DNA of 7,751 nucleotides from Thermoleophilia bacterium (GTDB lineage: Bacteria; Actinomycetota; Thermoleophilia; Gaiellales; SKUG01): positions 1-7,751 of the forward strand of contig JAOPYS010000344.1 in NCBI GenBank assembly GCA_025964465.1, in the 5' to 3' direction. The notes beneath the pieces are model-generated. The model saw only the letters and a program-made list of their open reading frames with translations, was not told the origin of the DNA and made no database searches. Below are positions 1 to 6,414 of the stretch, piece by piece. Positions within the stretch are counted from its first letter, which is position 1, and the number at the start of each line of letters is the position of its first letter. Position numbers and translations under genes: made by a program.

Positions 1-72
1 CGTGGTGGCGGTTGCCGTTGCGGCGCTCGCGATGAGCGCAGACGCAGCAGCGACGATGAGGGTCTTTCGCAC
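1..72 (-). CDS. Exported protein, N-terminal fragment (signal peptide only)
   Basis: Only the first 24 codons are in the window; the gene continues past position 1. The reading frame starts with GTG at 72-70 and encodes a typical Sec signal peptide: positive n-region (Met-Arg-Lys), a hydrophobic core beginning TLIVAAASALIA, then an Ala/Ser/Thr-rich stretch with Ala-x-Ala sites (ASA, ATA) suitable for signal peptidase I. An AAAGGGA ribosome-binding site sits at 86-80 with a 7-nt spacer, and there is no ATG in frame, which supports the GTG start. A promoter and structured leader lie upstream at 73-206, so it is probably transcribed separately from the glycan operon. The mature protein is not visible, so no function can be given. 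Confidence 0.68.
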   Translation of the reverse strand, partial: MRKTLIVAAASALIASAATATATT

Positions 73-79
73 AGGTGGG

Positions 80-86
80 TCCCTTT
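80..86 (-). promoter_or_regulatory. Ribosome-binding site of the exported-protein gene
   Basis: Read on the minus strand, AAAGGGA lies 7 nt before the GTG codon at 72-70. It is the best Shine-Dalgarno match near this start and is the main evidence for it, because no ATG is available in frame. Confidence 0.6.
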
Positions 87-96
87 CGAGGAAGCG

Positions 97-119
97 GGCC
101 GCAGGGGGAGCCTGGGGCC
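97..119 (-). repeat. Imperfect inverted repeat in the leader
   Basis: The arms GGCC-C-CAGG and CCTG-C-GGCC (minus strand) flank a 5-nt CTCCC loop, giving eight pairs interrupted by one C/C mismatch. The element lies between the leader hairpin at 140-156 and the ribosome-binding site at 80-86 of the exported-protein gene. It has no T-tract, so it is not an obvious intrinsic terminator. Part of the loop (UCCC) is complementary to the GGGA of the ribosome-binding site, but four pairs are too few to claim a switch. Confidence 0.4.
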
Positions 120-139
120 GAGAGAAGTGCCGAGGAGAA

Positions 140-156
140 ACGCAGGAAACCTGCGT
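140..156 (-). repeat. Perfect 7-bp hairpin in the leader
   Basis: The arms ACGCAGG and CCTGCGT are perfectly complementary around a 3-nt loop (TTT on the minus strand). On the minus strand the stem is followed by TTTCTCC, a short pyrimidine run. It lies about 15 nt downstream of the predicted transcription start near 171, inside the leader of the exported-protein gene. It could act as a 5' stabilising hairpin, an attenuator, or a second terminator for the operon ending at 287. The stem is seen directly; the role is inference. Confidence 0.5.
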
Positions 157-162
157 GAACCT

Positions 163-179
163 TTGGCGTGCTCCGCCAA
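163..179. promoter_or_regulatory. Palindromic operator candidate overlapping the -10 box
   Basis: TTGGCG-N5-CGCCAA is a perfect dyad with 6-bp arms and a 5-nt centre. It overlaps two bases of the predicted -10 box (178-183) and covers the expected transcription start near 171. A regulator bound here would block RNA polymerase. The size and symmetry suit a dimeric helix-turn-helix repressor, but no regulator gene is in the window and the binding family cannot be named. It could also form an RNA hairpin if transcription starts further upstream. Confidence 0.45.
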
Positions 180-206
180 CGTATGGGTACCCGGACGGCC
201 CGTCAA
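178..206 (-). promoter_or_regulatory. Sigma70-type promoter for the exported-protein gene
   Basis: On the minus strand a -35 box TTGACG (206-201; five of six consensus bases) is followed after exactly 17 nt by a -10 box TACGTT (183-178), which has the TAnnnT pattern of actinobacterial housekeeping promoters. The predicted start near 171 gives a leader of about 100 nt before the GTG at 72. It lies about 80 nt downstream of the stop codon of the last operon gene, so it separates the partial gene from the operon. Confidence 0.6.
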
Positions 207-216
207 TAGCGTGATG

Positions 217-259
217 GGCCAGATGCCGATTGCGGCCACCGGCTGGCCGGATGCCGAAT
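217..259. repeat. Imperfect 15-bp direct repeat flanking a stem-loop
   Basis: GGCCAGATGCCGATT (217-231) and GGCCGGATGCCGAAT (245-259) match at 13 of 15 positions, 28 bp apart start to start. The second copy overlaps the right arm of the stem-loop at 233-249. The pair lies between the stop codon of the last operon gene and the promoter of the next gene. It may be a tandem binding site or a small duplication; no function is shown. Confidence 0.4.
233..249 (-). terminator. Probable stem-loop terminator after the operon
   Basis: CGGCCA and TGGCCG form a perfect 6-bp GC-rich stem around a 5-nt loop, starting 38 nt after the stop codon at 287-289. No T-tract follows on the minus strand (next bases CAATCGG), so it is not a classical intrinsic terminator. 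GC-rich stems without a U-run are common after operons in high-GC actinobacteria. The position between an operon end and a new promoter supports the call. Confidence 0.35.
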
Positions 260-286
260 CATCAGAACATACGAAACGCAGACCGA

Positions 287-1456
287 TCAGGCTGCGCGAA
301 CATCTCCGTCGCGGGGCTCGGCGGGCGCCGAATCCCACGTGACGCCGACGAGCGAGTCGATCAGCAGCTCGCACGCGGCGAGGTTCGTGTCGCGGTCGGC
401 CCGCTCGGAGACGACGGCCAGGTTGTCCGCGGCGACGCGCTCGCGATCGAGCTCGGCGGCGCGCACGATGCCGTCGGCGATGTCGACGGCCTCGATGTCG
501 ACGAGGATGCCGGTCGAACCGTCGTTCACCCACGGGCGGTTCGCCGGGATGTCGCTCAGCACCGGCACTGCGCCGAGGGCGAGCGCCTCGAGCAGCGCGA
601 GCGAGACGCCGTCACTCTCGGAGACGCTGACGTACACGTCGCTGGCGCCGACGCGTGCCTCCACCTCTGCGGGCGCGACGGAGCCGAGGAAGCTGCAGCG
701 GTCGGCGATGCCGAGCCGGGCGGCCTGCGCCTCGAGGTCGGCGCGCTGCGGCCCGTCGCCGAGCAGCTCGCACGTGAAGGACACGTCCCGTCCGGCGAGG
801 ACAGCGAGGGCGTCGAGCAGCGCGTCGATGCGGTACAGCTCGAGCAGGGCGCGCGCGCTCACGATGCGCAGCGGCGAATCGGCGCCGCCTGGCGCGGCCT
901 GGCGCGCGAGGCGACCCGCTGCCGCGAGGCGCTTCGTCTCCACGCCGTACTGGAATACCGCGATGCCGCCGGCAGGCGCCGGCGACGGGTCGAGCAGGTC
1001 GAGCACGGCCTCGCGCATGGGCTCGCCCGGCACGGTGACCAGGCGGGCCGCGCGCAGCACGCGCTGCACGAGGCGGCGCATCATGGCGTTGCGCGGTGCG
1101 ATGAGCACGTCGTCGCCGTGCGCCGTGACGACGAGCGGCATGGAGCGGCGGTCGGTCGCGAGCGCGAGCAGCCCGTAGGACGTCAGCCAGTGCGCGTGCA
1201 GCACGTCGGGCGTGATGCGGCGCACGGCGCGGCGGGCGCGCAGCAGCTTGGCCAGGTACCCGAGCTTGCCGAAGCGAGGGGCACCGAGGTCGTGCACGCG
1301 GTAGCGCAGGGGCAACGGCTGCCCGTCGACGTCGAGGTCGCGCGCGTCGGCGTCACCACACGTGATCACGTGCACCTCGTGCCCGCGCTCGGCGAACCAC
1401 CCGGCCCAGCGTCGCGTGTGGACCGAGCCGTGCCAGGCGAGGTAGGCGATGCGCAC
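287..1456 (-). CDS. GT4-family glycosyltransferase (third GT4 of the operon)
   Basis: A 389-residue GT-B retaining glycosyltransferase that probably transfers a sugar from a nucleotide donor to a lipid-linked glycan at the cytoplasmic membrane face. The N-terminal acceptor domain shows a GHEVHV strand (25-30), DVLHAHW (84-90) and TAHGDDV (111-117). The C-terminal donor domain shows LLGDGPQ (231-237) and the nucleotide-sugar motif SDGVSLALLEALA (281-293), followed by PVLSDIPANRPWVNDG (298-313). The usual E-x7-E is D282-x7-E290, and the usual R...KG is replaced by an R...LYRID-type segment (202-211); both fit a known GT4 subfamily with an SDG-S-LLEAMA motif rather than decay. Start is GTG, one base after the epimerase stop codon (TGA-C-GTG), with a weak GGGCGG upstream; no in-frame ATG lies near. 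No signal peptide or membrane segment is seen. Donor and acceptor cannot be read from the sequence. Confidence 0.9.
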   Translation of the reverse strand: MRIAYLAWHGSVHTRRWAGWFAERGHEVHVITCGDADARDLDVDGQPLPLRYRVHDLGAPRFGKLGYLAKLLRARRAVRRITPDVLHAHWLTSYGLLALATDRRSMPLVVTAHGDDVLIAPRNAMMRRLVQRVLRAARLVTVPGEPMREAVLDLLDPSPAPAGGIAVFQYGVETKRLAAAGRLARQAAPGGADSPLRIVSARALLELYRIDALLDALAVLAGRDVSFTCELLGDGPQRADLEAQAARLGIADRCSFLGSVAPAEVEARVGASDVYVSVSESDGVSLALLEALALGAVPVLSDIPANRPWVNDGSTGILVDIEAVDIADGIVRAAELDRERVAADNLAVVSERADRDTNLAACELLIDSLVGVTWDSAPAEPRDGDVRAA

Positions 1457-1457
1457 G

Positions 1458-2420
1458 TCAGGCCGCCCGACCGCGCGGTCGCACGAGGCGGAACCCGACC
1501 TTGCGCGCGACGGCGGTGACTCGCGTCACCGGCCGACCGAGCGCCGACTCCCAGCGGTCCGCCGTCCCGGCCAGGTCGCGGCCCAGACCGTCCTGCGGGG
1601 CGAGCCGCTCCATCGCGCGCAGCATCTCCACGTGGAGGCGGTGGTAGAAGGGGCTGGCGACGTTGGCGATGGGGTGCGGGTATCGGTCGTAGGTGGACCA
1701 TCCCCGCCCCGTCTCGTAGTGCGGCAGCTGCGCGACGAGCGAGGCGTAGCCGGCCTCGAACTCGGCGCGGGCCGTCGAGCCCAGCCCGGCATCGAGGTCG
1801 CCGTCGCCATGCGCGAGGTCGTAGAGGCCGAACAGCGCCCACATCCACCCGTTGAGCACGTGCGGGAAGGGTTCGGCCGGGTACTCCTCCAGGATCCGCC
1901 CCTCGGGCGTGTCGCTGACGAGCCCGTAGGCGGGGTCGAGCAGGCTGGCGGCGGCGCGGCGGGCGTCGGCCTCGAGGCCGTGGCGCACGAGCAAGCTCAC
2001 GCCCAGGCCCTGTGCCATCGCCGAGTACCACGGCGCAGGGATGCGGTAGGTGTGGGGCATCGGCTGCAGGTGCGCGAACCGCCCGTGCCCGTCCATGTCG
2101 ATGGCGGCCCAGTCGGCGACGCTCGCGGCAACCTGCGCCCACCCCTCGCGGTGTGGGTCGTCGCGGTCGACGCTGCGCTGCCACGCGCCCAGCCCGAGCT
2201 GCAGCACCGAGACCGGCATCACGTGCTCGCGGCGGGCGACCAGCAGCTCCAGCCACGCCTCGGCTTCGGCCGGCGGGCCGTAGGAGCCCGCCACGCCGCG
2301 CAGGTCCATGTGGTATCCCGAGCGGACGGCGCCGGGGGTGAACTCCCCCATCGGCTGGTGCCGCGGGTCGTCGTTGCCGGGCCGGGCGTCCAGCTCACGC
2401 TTCGGAAAGGTGTGGCTCAT
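1458..2420 (-). CDS. D-glucuronyl C5-epimerase homologue
   Basis: A 320-residue protein matching the C-terminal catalytic domain of heparan-sulfate D-glucuronyl C5-epimerase (GLCE, Pfam C5-epim_C), which inverts C5 of polymer-bound D-glucuronate to give L-iduronate. Matching blocks are PWYSAMAQGLGVSLLVRHG (130-148; animal form EWSMGQG...LVRAY), GRILEEYPAEPFPHVLNG (174-191) running into WMWALFGLYDL, STYDRYPH (242-249) and FYHRLHVEMLRAM (258-270; animal YHTTHINQL). Tyr180, Tyr244 and Tyr259 line up with human Tyr500, Tyr560 and Tyr578, reported as catalytic, with one 3-residue deletion between the last two. It is much shorter than the 617-residue human enzyme and has no signal peptide or membrane anchor, so it is probably cytoplasmic. 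ATG overlaps the upstream stop (ATGA at 2420-2417); AAGGAA lies 5 nt before it. The flanking GT4 genes suggest it modifies the operon's glycan. The substrate is inferred; another uronic-acid polymer is possible. Confidence 0.85.
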   Translation of the reverse strand: MSHTFPKRELDARPGNDDPRHQPMGEFTPGAVRSGYHMDLRGVAGSYGPPAEAEAWLELLVARREHVMPVSVLQLGLGAWQRSVDRDDPHREGWAQVAASVADWAAIDMDGHGRFAHLQPMPHTYRIPAPWYSAMAQGLGVSLLVRHGLEADARRAAASLLDPAYGLVSDTPEGRILEEYPAEPFPHVLNGWMWALFGLYDLAHGDGDLDAGLGSTARAEFEAGYASLVAQLPHYETGRGWSTYDRYPHPIANVASPFYHRLHVEMLRAMERLAPQDGLGRDLAGTADRWESALGRPVTRVTAVARKVGFRLVRPRGRAA

Positions 2421-3595
2421 GCGGCTTCCTTGCGGGCGGGGGCGATGCGGGGCAGTGAGACGGTGACCGGGCGGATGCGGCGTCGGGCTGGGCGGCCGGA
2501 CGAGTGCACGTCCACGTAGATCCCCTCGATCCGTCGAACCATGCCTTCGAACGAGTACCGCTCGGAGATCCGTCGTCTTCCCGCGCGGGCGAGCGCGCTC
2601 GCGCGCGAGGGGTCGAGCAGGAGCGACTCCAGGGCCGCGGCGAGGGCGGCGGGATCGGCCGGCGGCACGAGCAGGCCGGCGTCACCCTCCAGCAGGGTGG
2701 GCAGGCCACCGACCTGCGTGGCGACGAGCGGCACGCCGGCAGCCATCGTCTCGAGCGCGGCGAGCGGCAGGCCCTCCCAGTGGGAGGCGATCACGCCGGC
2801 GTCGAAGGCCGAGGCGAGGCGGGCGGCGTCGCGGCGCTCCCCGGCCCAGGTGATGCGGTTGGCGATGCCGAGCTTCGCGGCGAGCAGGCCGAGCTCGGCG
2901 CGGCGGGGACCGTCGCCCACCACGCACAGCCGCACGTCACGGCCACTGCGGGCGAGGTCGGCGATCGCCTCGAGCAGCACCTCGTGCGCCTTCTCCGGCC
3001 GCAGGCGACCGACGATGCCGACGGTGAACGAGGATCCCGTCAGACCGAGTTCGGCGCGGGCGGCGTCACGCGGCAGCGCACCGTCGAGGCGCACCCCGTT
3101 GGGGACGACCTCGATGAGGCGATCGGGCACGCCGCAGGCGCGCTCGACATCCGCGACGCTCTCGGACACGCAGACCACCCTCGAGGCGGTGCGGGCGATC
3201 CAGCCGCGGTCCAGGAGGCGCCGCGATCGGCTCGGCTCTTGGCTGAAGTTGTGCTCGTGCGCGACGAGCGGCACCCGGGCGGTGCGCGCCAGCAGCGAGC
3301 CCCAGGCGTTGGAGCCGAACTTGTGGGCGTGCAGCACGTCGGCGTGCTCGGCGAGGTGGCGGTGTGCGATGCGCCATGGCGCGACGTCGCGCGCACCGGC
3401 GCGGTCGAGCATCGTCACGGGCACGCCGGCCCGGTCGAGCAGGTCGCGCAGCGGGCCGTCGCCGCGCGTGACGAGCACGTGCGGTTCGAACCGGCCGCGA
3501 TCGAGCCCGCACGCCAGCTCCACGGCGACGCGCTCGGCGCCTCCGGCCAGCAGCGAGTCGACCATCGTGGTGACGCGGATGGGCCCGCGGGTCAT
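2417..3595 (-). CDS. GT4-family glycosyltransferase (second GT4 of the operon)
   Basis: A 392-residue retaining GT-B glycosyltransferase, of normal GT4 length. The N-terminal domain has LLAGGAERVAVELA (15-28), the glycine-rich GGAER segment typical of capsule and exopolysaccharide GT4 enzymes, then DVLHAHKFGSN (86-96) and VAHEHNF (111-117). The donor domain has VPNGV (164-168), VGRLRPEKAHEVLLEAI (195-211) with Arg197 and Lys202 as likely phosphate-binding residues, VVGDGPRRAEL (225-235), and SHWEGLPLAALETMAAG (271-287) with E274-x7-E282. The frame is open 49 codons further upstream, but ATG 3595 is chosen: it overlaps the upstream stop as ATGA, has GGAGGT at 3604-3599, and begins just before the conserved first strand. 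The extra upstream residues are Arg/Pro-rich and lie inside the preceding gene. Cytoplasmic or membrane-associated; the transferred sugar is unknown. Confidence 0.92.
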   Translation of the reverse strand: MTRGPIRVTTMVDSLLAGGAERVAVELACGLDRGRFEPHVLVTRGDGPLRDLLDRAGVPVTMLDRAGARDVAPWRIAHRHLAEHADVLHAHKFGSNAWGSLLARTARVPLVAHEHNFSQEPSRSRRLLDRGWIARTASRVVCVSESVADVERACGVPDRLIEVVPNGVRLDGALPRDAARAELGLTGSSFTVGIVGRLRPEKAHEVLLEAIADLARSGRDVRLCVVGDGPRRAELGLLAAKLGIANRITWAGERRDAARLASAFDAGVIASHWEGLPLAALETMAAGVPLVATQVGGLPTLLEGDAGLLVPPADPAALAAALESLLLDPSRASALARAGRRRISERYSFEGMVRRIEGIYVDVHSSGRPARRRIRPVTVSLPRIAPARKEAA

Positions 3596-4794
3596 GCGAC
3601 CTCCGAGGTGGTGGATTCGAGGTGCGGCGCGAGGCGCGCGGGGAGCAGCTCCGCGTACGCATCGGCCATGTCGGCGGCCCAGCGGCGCATGGAGTGGCGC
3701 TCCACCACGTGGCGACGGTTGGCGACGCCGAGTCGCCCCCACTCGGAGCGACGGGCGACGAGCGTGCGCAGCGCGCGGGCGAGGGCCGGGGCGTCGTCGA
3801 CCGGCATGGTCACCACGCCCTCGATCCCGGCGAACGTCTCGAGCTGCCCCTCGGCAGCGGCCGCGACGGCCACCCGCTCGCTGGCCATCGCCTCGACGAG
3901 GCCGTTGCCGAACCCCTCCGAACGACTGGCGCTCACGAAGATGTCAGCCGCGGCGTGGAACTCGTGCACGCGGTCGGTGATGGGCAGTGCACGAACCGAG
4001 CCGAGCAGTGCGTCCTCGGGCGCGCCGATCGAGCAGGCCACGATGCGGGGCAGGTCGCCCGACGCGGTGCCGGCCTCCAGCGAGCGCATCGCCTCGGCGA
4101 GCAGGTCGCCGCCCTTGCGGTGCCAGCTCCACCCCATGTGCAGGACGAGGATGTCCTCCTCCGACACGCCGAGCTCGTCCCGCACGCGCCGACGCGTCGC
4201 CACGTCGCGGCGGAAGGTGTCGGTGTCGCACCCGGCGACGATGCCGCGGCAGCGATCGGCCGGCGCGCCGCGGTCGGCGACCTCACGGCCGAGCGCGCGG
4301 GTGACGCCCACGAACAGGTCGACGTCGCGTCCGGCGCGCGTGAACTTGAGGTGGTCCTTCGCGCGGCGCAGCGGGCCGCGCTCGGCGACCGGCTCCTCCA
4401 GCGCGGTGCGGTAGTGCCACACGAGGCGGGGCGCGTTCGCGCCGAGCTGGCGGCGCAGGCGGCGGATCGCCGTGCGGGCCGAGAGGTCGTAGGTGCCGAA
4501 GTGGACGTGGATGACGTCGGGTCGCAGCTCGCGCGCGGCCTCGACGATGCTCGACGCGACGAAGCCCTGCCCGCGCGTGGCGCCCTCGGGCAGCTCGCGC
4601 AGCTCCCAGCCGTCGGCCTCGAGCACCTCGCGCCATGGTCGATCGAGCGCGCGGGCGGTGAGGCACAGCGCGCTGGGGCGGCCGCCCCGTGAGCGCACCT
4701 CCTCGTCGAGCATGCGCAGCTGGCGGATGAAGGCACCCTCGTACGCGGACGCGTAGTCGGTGACGTGCATGACGCGGAAGCCGTTGGTCGCCAC
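3592..4794 (-). CDS. GT4-family glycosyltransferase (first GT4 of the operon)
   Basis: A 400-residue GT-B glycosyltransferase. The N-terminus has the MHVTDYASAYEGAFIRQL segment (9-26), where the Gly-Ala-Phe loop near the nucleotide is typical of GT4 enzymes. PDVIHVHFG (92-100) and LVWHYRT (124-130) follow. The donor domain has VAGCDTDTF (186-194), GWSWHRKGGDLLAEAM (221-236) with Lys227, and ASRSEGFGNGLVEAMA (289-304) with an intact E293-x7-E301. The GTG start at 4794 is supported by AGGTGG at 4808-4803 with an 8-nt spacer; ATG at 4770 (residue 9) is possible but would cut into the first strand. It begins 3 nt after the Wzz/kinase stop codon and ends in an ATGA overlap with the next GT4. It differs clearly in motif wording from the other two GT4 proteins, so they are probably not recent duplicates and may add different sugars. 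Confidence 0.92.
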   Translation of the reverse strand: MATNGFRVMHVTDYASAYEGAFIRQLRMLDEEVRSRGGRPSALCLTARALDRPWREVLEADGWELRELPEGATRGQGFVASSIVEAARELRPDVIHVHFGTYDLSARTAIRRLRRQLGANAPRLVWHYRTALEEPVAERGPLRRAKDHLKFTRAGRDVDLFVGVTRALGREVADRGAPADRCRGIVAGCDTDTFRRDVATRRRVRDELGVSEEDILVLHMGWSWHRKGGDLLAEAMRSLEAGTASGDLPRIVACSIGAPEDALLGSVRALPITDRVHEFHAAADIFVSASRSEGFGNGLVEAMASERVAVAAAAEGQLETFAGIEGVVTMPVDDAPALARALRTLVARRSEWGRLGVANRRHVVERHSMRRWAADMADAYAELLPARLAPHLESTTSEVA

Positions 4795-4797
4795 GGG

Positions 4798-6414
4798 TCA
4801 AGCCACCTGGTCGGTGTCGATGCGGATCGCCGGCGGTGCCGCGGGCGGTGGGCCGGCCGGGGCGATCTTGGCCGGGTGCAGCGCCGCGGCCTGCGGGGCC
4901 GGGGCGGGCACGCCGCCGCGGTTGGGTGCGCGCAGCTCCTGGTCGTAGCCGTAGCCCTCGGGGCGTTCGGTGCCCACGAGCACGATCGCCTGCGGCGTCT
5001 GCGCCGCGCTGCCGATCCGCGTGTGTGCCTCGGTGACCTCGCCGAGGTCGGAGGCACCGACGCGTGCGACGAGCAGCACCTGGCTGGCGGCCGGGGCGAC
5101 GGCGAGTGCGTCGTTGACGGCCAGCACGGGCGGCGCATCGATGACGATCACCTCGGAGATCTGGGAGAGGCGCTCGATCATCTGGCGCAGCGCGACGCTG
5201 GCCAGCAGGACGGAGGCGTTGGCGTGCCGCGGGCCCGACGCGATGGCCGCGAGGTTCGGGGCGACGAGGGTGAGTGCACCCTCGAGCTCCGCACCGCGGG
5301 TCAGCACCTGGCTCAGGCCGGGGCGGTTCTGCAGCATGGGGAAGACCTGGTCCTGCGTGGGGCGGCGCATGTCCGCGTCCACGAGCACGACGCGGCGACC
5401 GCCGAGCGCGAGCGCCGACGCGAGGTTGGCGGCGACCGAGCTCTTGCCCTCACCGCTGCGTGCGCTGGTGACGAGGATCACGTGCGCGCCGTCGCCGTGA
5501 CGGTCGAGCATCACGCGCGCGCCGAGCGCGGCGAAGCTGTCGGCCACGATCGGCTCGGCCATGGCCGGCCCGAGCGGGGTGGTCTTGGGTGCGCGAGGCG
5601 AGAGCGGCACGCGGGCCAGCACGGGTGCCGGCAGCGCGTCGAACTCGTCGTCCTTGAGCCGATTGTCGACGCGAGCGGTGAGCAGCGCCACGCCGGAGCC
5701 GATGCCGAGGCCGATCAGCAGCGCGGCGAACATCGTCAGCGACTTCTTGGGCCACACGGCCGCGTCGGGAGCCTGTGCGGAGTTGGAGAGGCTGATCGCG
5801 CCGGTCCAGAGCGTCTTCTGCGAGCGGGCCTCGTTGAAGGCGCCGATCGCCTGGTTGAGCGACTGCGGGTCGTGGTCGTCGGCGGGCTGTCGGGCGTAGG
5901 CCTTCTTGGCTTCGGTGAGGTCACGCTGGCGATCCGTGATGATCGACGAGAGCGCCGACGAGGACGCCCGTACGCGATCGTTCACGAATGCGTTGGCCCA
6001 GGCGTTGGCGCGATCCGCAGCACCCTTGGTCGACCCATCTCGCGCGATGAACGAGACGACGGACGCCTCGCCGAAGGCCTGCACGCGCACGCTGTGGCGC
6101 AGCGCGTCGGGCTTGATCCCCAGCTTCGCGGCCGCGGCCTCCACGATCTCCTGCCGCCCTGCGAGCGCCACGAGCGTGCCGACGTCCTCGCGCGTGATGC
6201 CCGAGGAGGGCAGCGCACCGCGCGTCGGGTTGTTGCTCTTGTCCGGGGCCTGGTAGGTGACGAGTGCAGTTGCCTCGTACACCGGCTTGGCCACGAACGT
6301 GACGTATCCGTAGGCGGCCATCGCGGCGAGGATCGTGATGGCGAGCACGGTCTTCCACCGGCTCCCAACGATGCTCGCGACGCGCGCGACGTCGACTCCC
6401 TGGCGTTCGTTCAT
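4798..6414 (-). CDS. Wzz-type chain-length determinant fused to BY-kinase/ParA-like ATPase
   Basis: A 538-residue polysaccharide co-polymerase. Residues 20-41 form a first membrane segment, 42-222 an extracytoplasmic Wzz domain including a helical, coiled-coil-prone stretch (about 155-200), and 225-247 a second membrane segment preceded by a Pro-containing stretch (AQAPDAAVWPKK). The cytoplasmic domain has Walker A SARSGEGKSS (317-326, Lys324), Walker A' VVLVDADMRRP (342-352, Asp346/Asp348) and Walker B VIVIDAPPVL (422-431, Asp426), the set used by bacterial tyrosine kinases such as Wzc and CpsD. Such proteins control polymer length and export by autophosphorylation of a C-terminal tyrosine cluster. 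Here only Tyr488 and Tyr490 (GYGY) are present, followed by a Pro/Ala-rich tail (491-538), and the usual ExxRxxR helix reads D292-x2-A-x2-G298. ATG 6414 overlaps the upstream stop (ATGA) and has GGAG at 6425-6422; a longer open frame to 7737 only shadows the next gene. Confidence 0.92.
   Translation of the reverse strand: MNERQGVDVARVASIVGSRWKTVLAITILAAMAAYGYVTFVAKPVYEATALVTYQAPDKSNNPTRGALPSSGITREDVGTLVALAGRQEIVEAAAAKLGIKPDALRHSVRVQAFGEASVVSFIARDGSTKGAADRANAWANAFVNDRVRASSSALSSIITDRQRDLTEAKKAYARQPADDHDPQSLNQAIGAFNEARSQKTLWTGAISLSNSAQAPDAAVWPKKSLTMFAALLIGLGIGSGVALLTARVDNRLKDDEFDALPAPVLARVPLSPRAPKTTPLGPAMAEPIVADSFAALGARVMLDRHGDGAHVILVTSARSGEGKSSVAANLASALALGGRRVVLVDADMRRPTQDQVFPMLQNRPGLSQVLTRGAELEGALTLVAPNLAAIASGPRHANASVLLASVALRQMIERLSQISEVIVIDAPPVLAVNDALAVAPAASQVLLVARVGASDLGEVTEAHTRIGSAAQTPQAIVLVGTERPEGYGYDQELRAPNRGGVPAPAPQAAALHPAKIAPAGPPPAAPPAIRIDTDQVA
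4803..4808 (-). promoter_or_regulatory. Ribosome-binding site deciding the GTG start at 4794
   Basis: AGGTGG (minus strand) lies inside the last codons of the Wzz/kinase gene, 8 nt before GTG 4794-4792. Its ideal spacing supports GTG over the in-frame ATG at 4770-4768. Confidence 0.6.

Noticed and set aside
73..286. c-di-AMP or c-di-GMP riboswitch in the intergenic region
   Set aside because: Actinobacterial exported-protein genes often carry such leaders, so I looked, but the conserved core sequences I know are absent.
230..1519. Plus-strand open frame of 429 codons
   Set aside because: It is antisense to the third GT4 gene, and no protein family is recognisable in it.
3596..3742. 49-codon N-terminal extension of the second GT4
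   Set aside because: It overlaps the end of the preceding GT4 and is Arg/Pro-rich. ATG 3595 has a GGAGGT site and an ATGA overlap.
2504..4414. Plus-strand open frame of 636 codons
   Set aside because: It is antisense to two GT4 genes with intact motifs, and its low-complexity His/Gly/Ala/Arg translation looks like a shadow.
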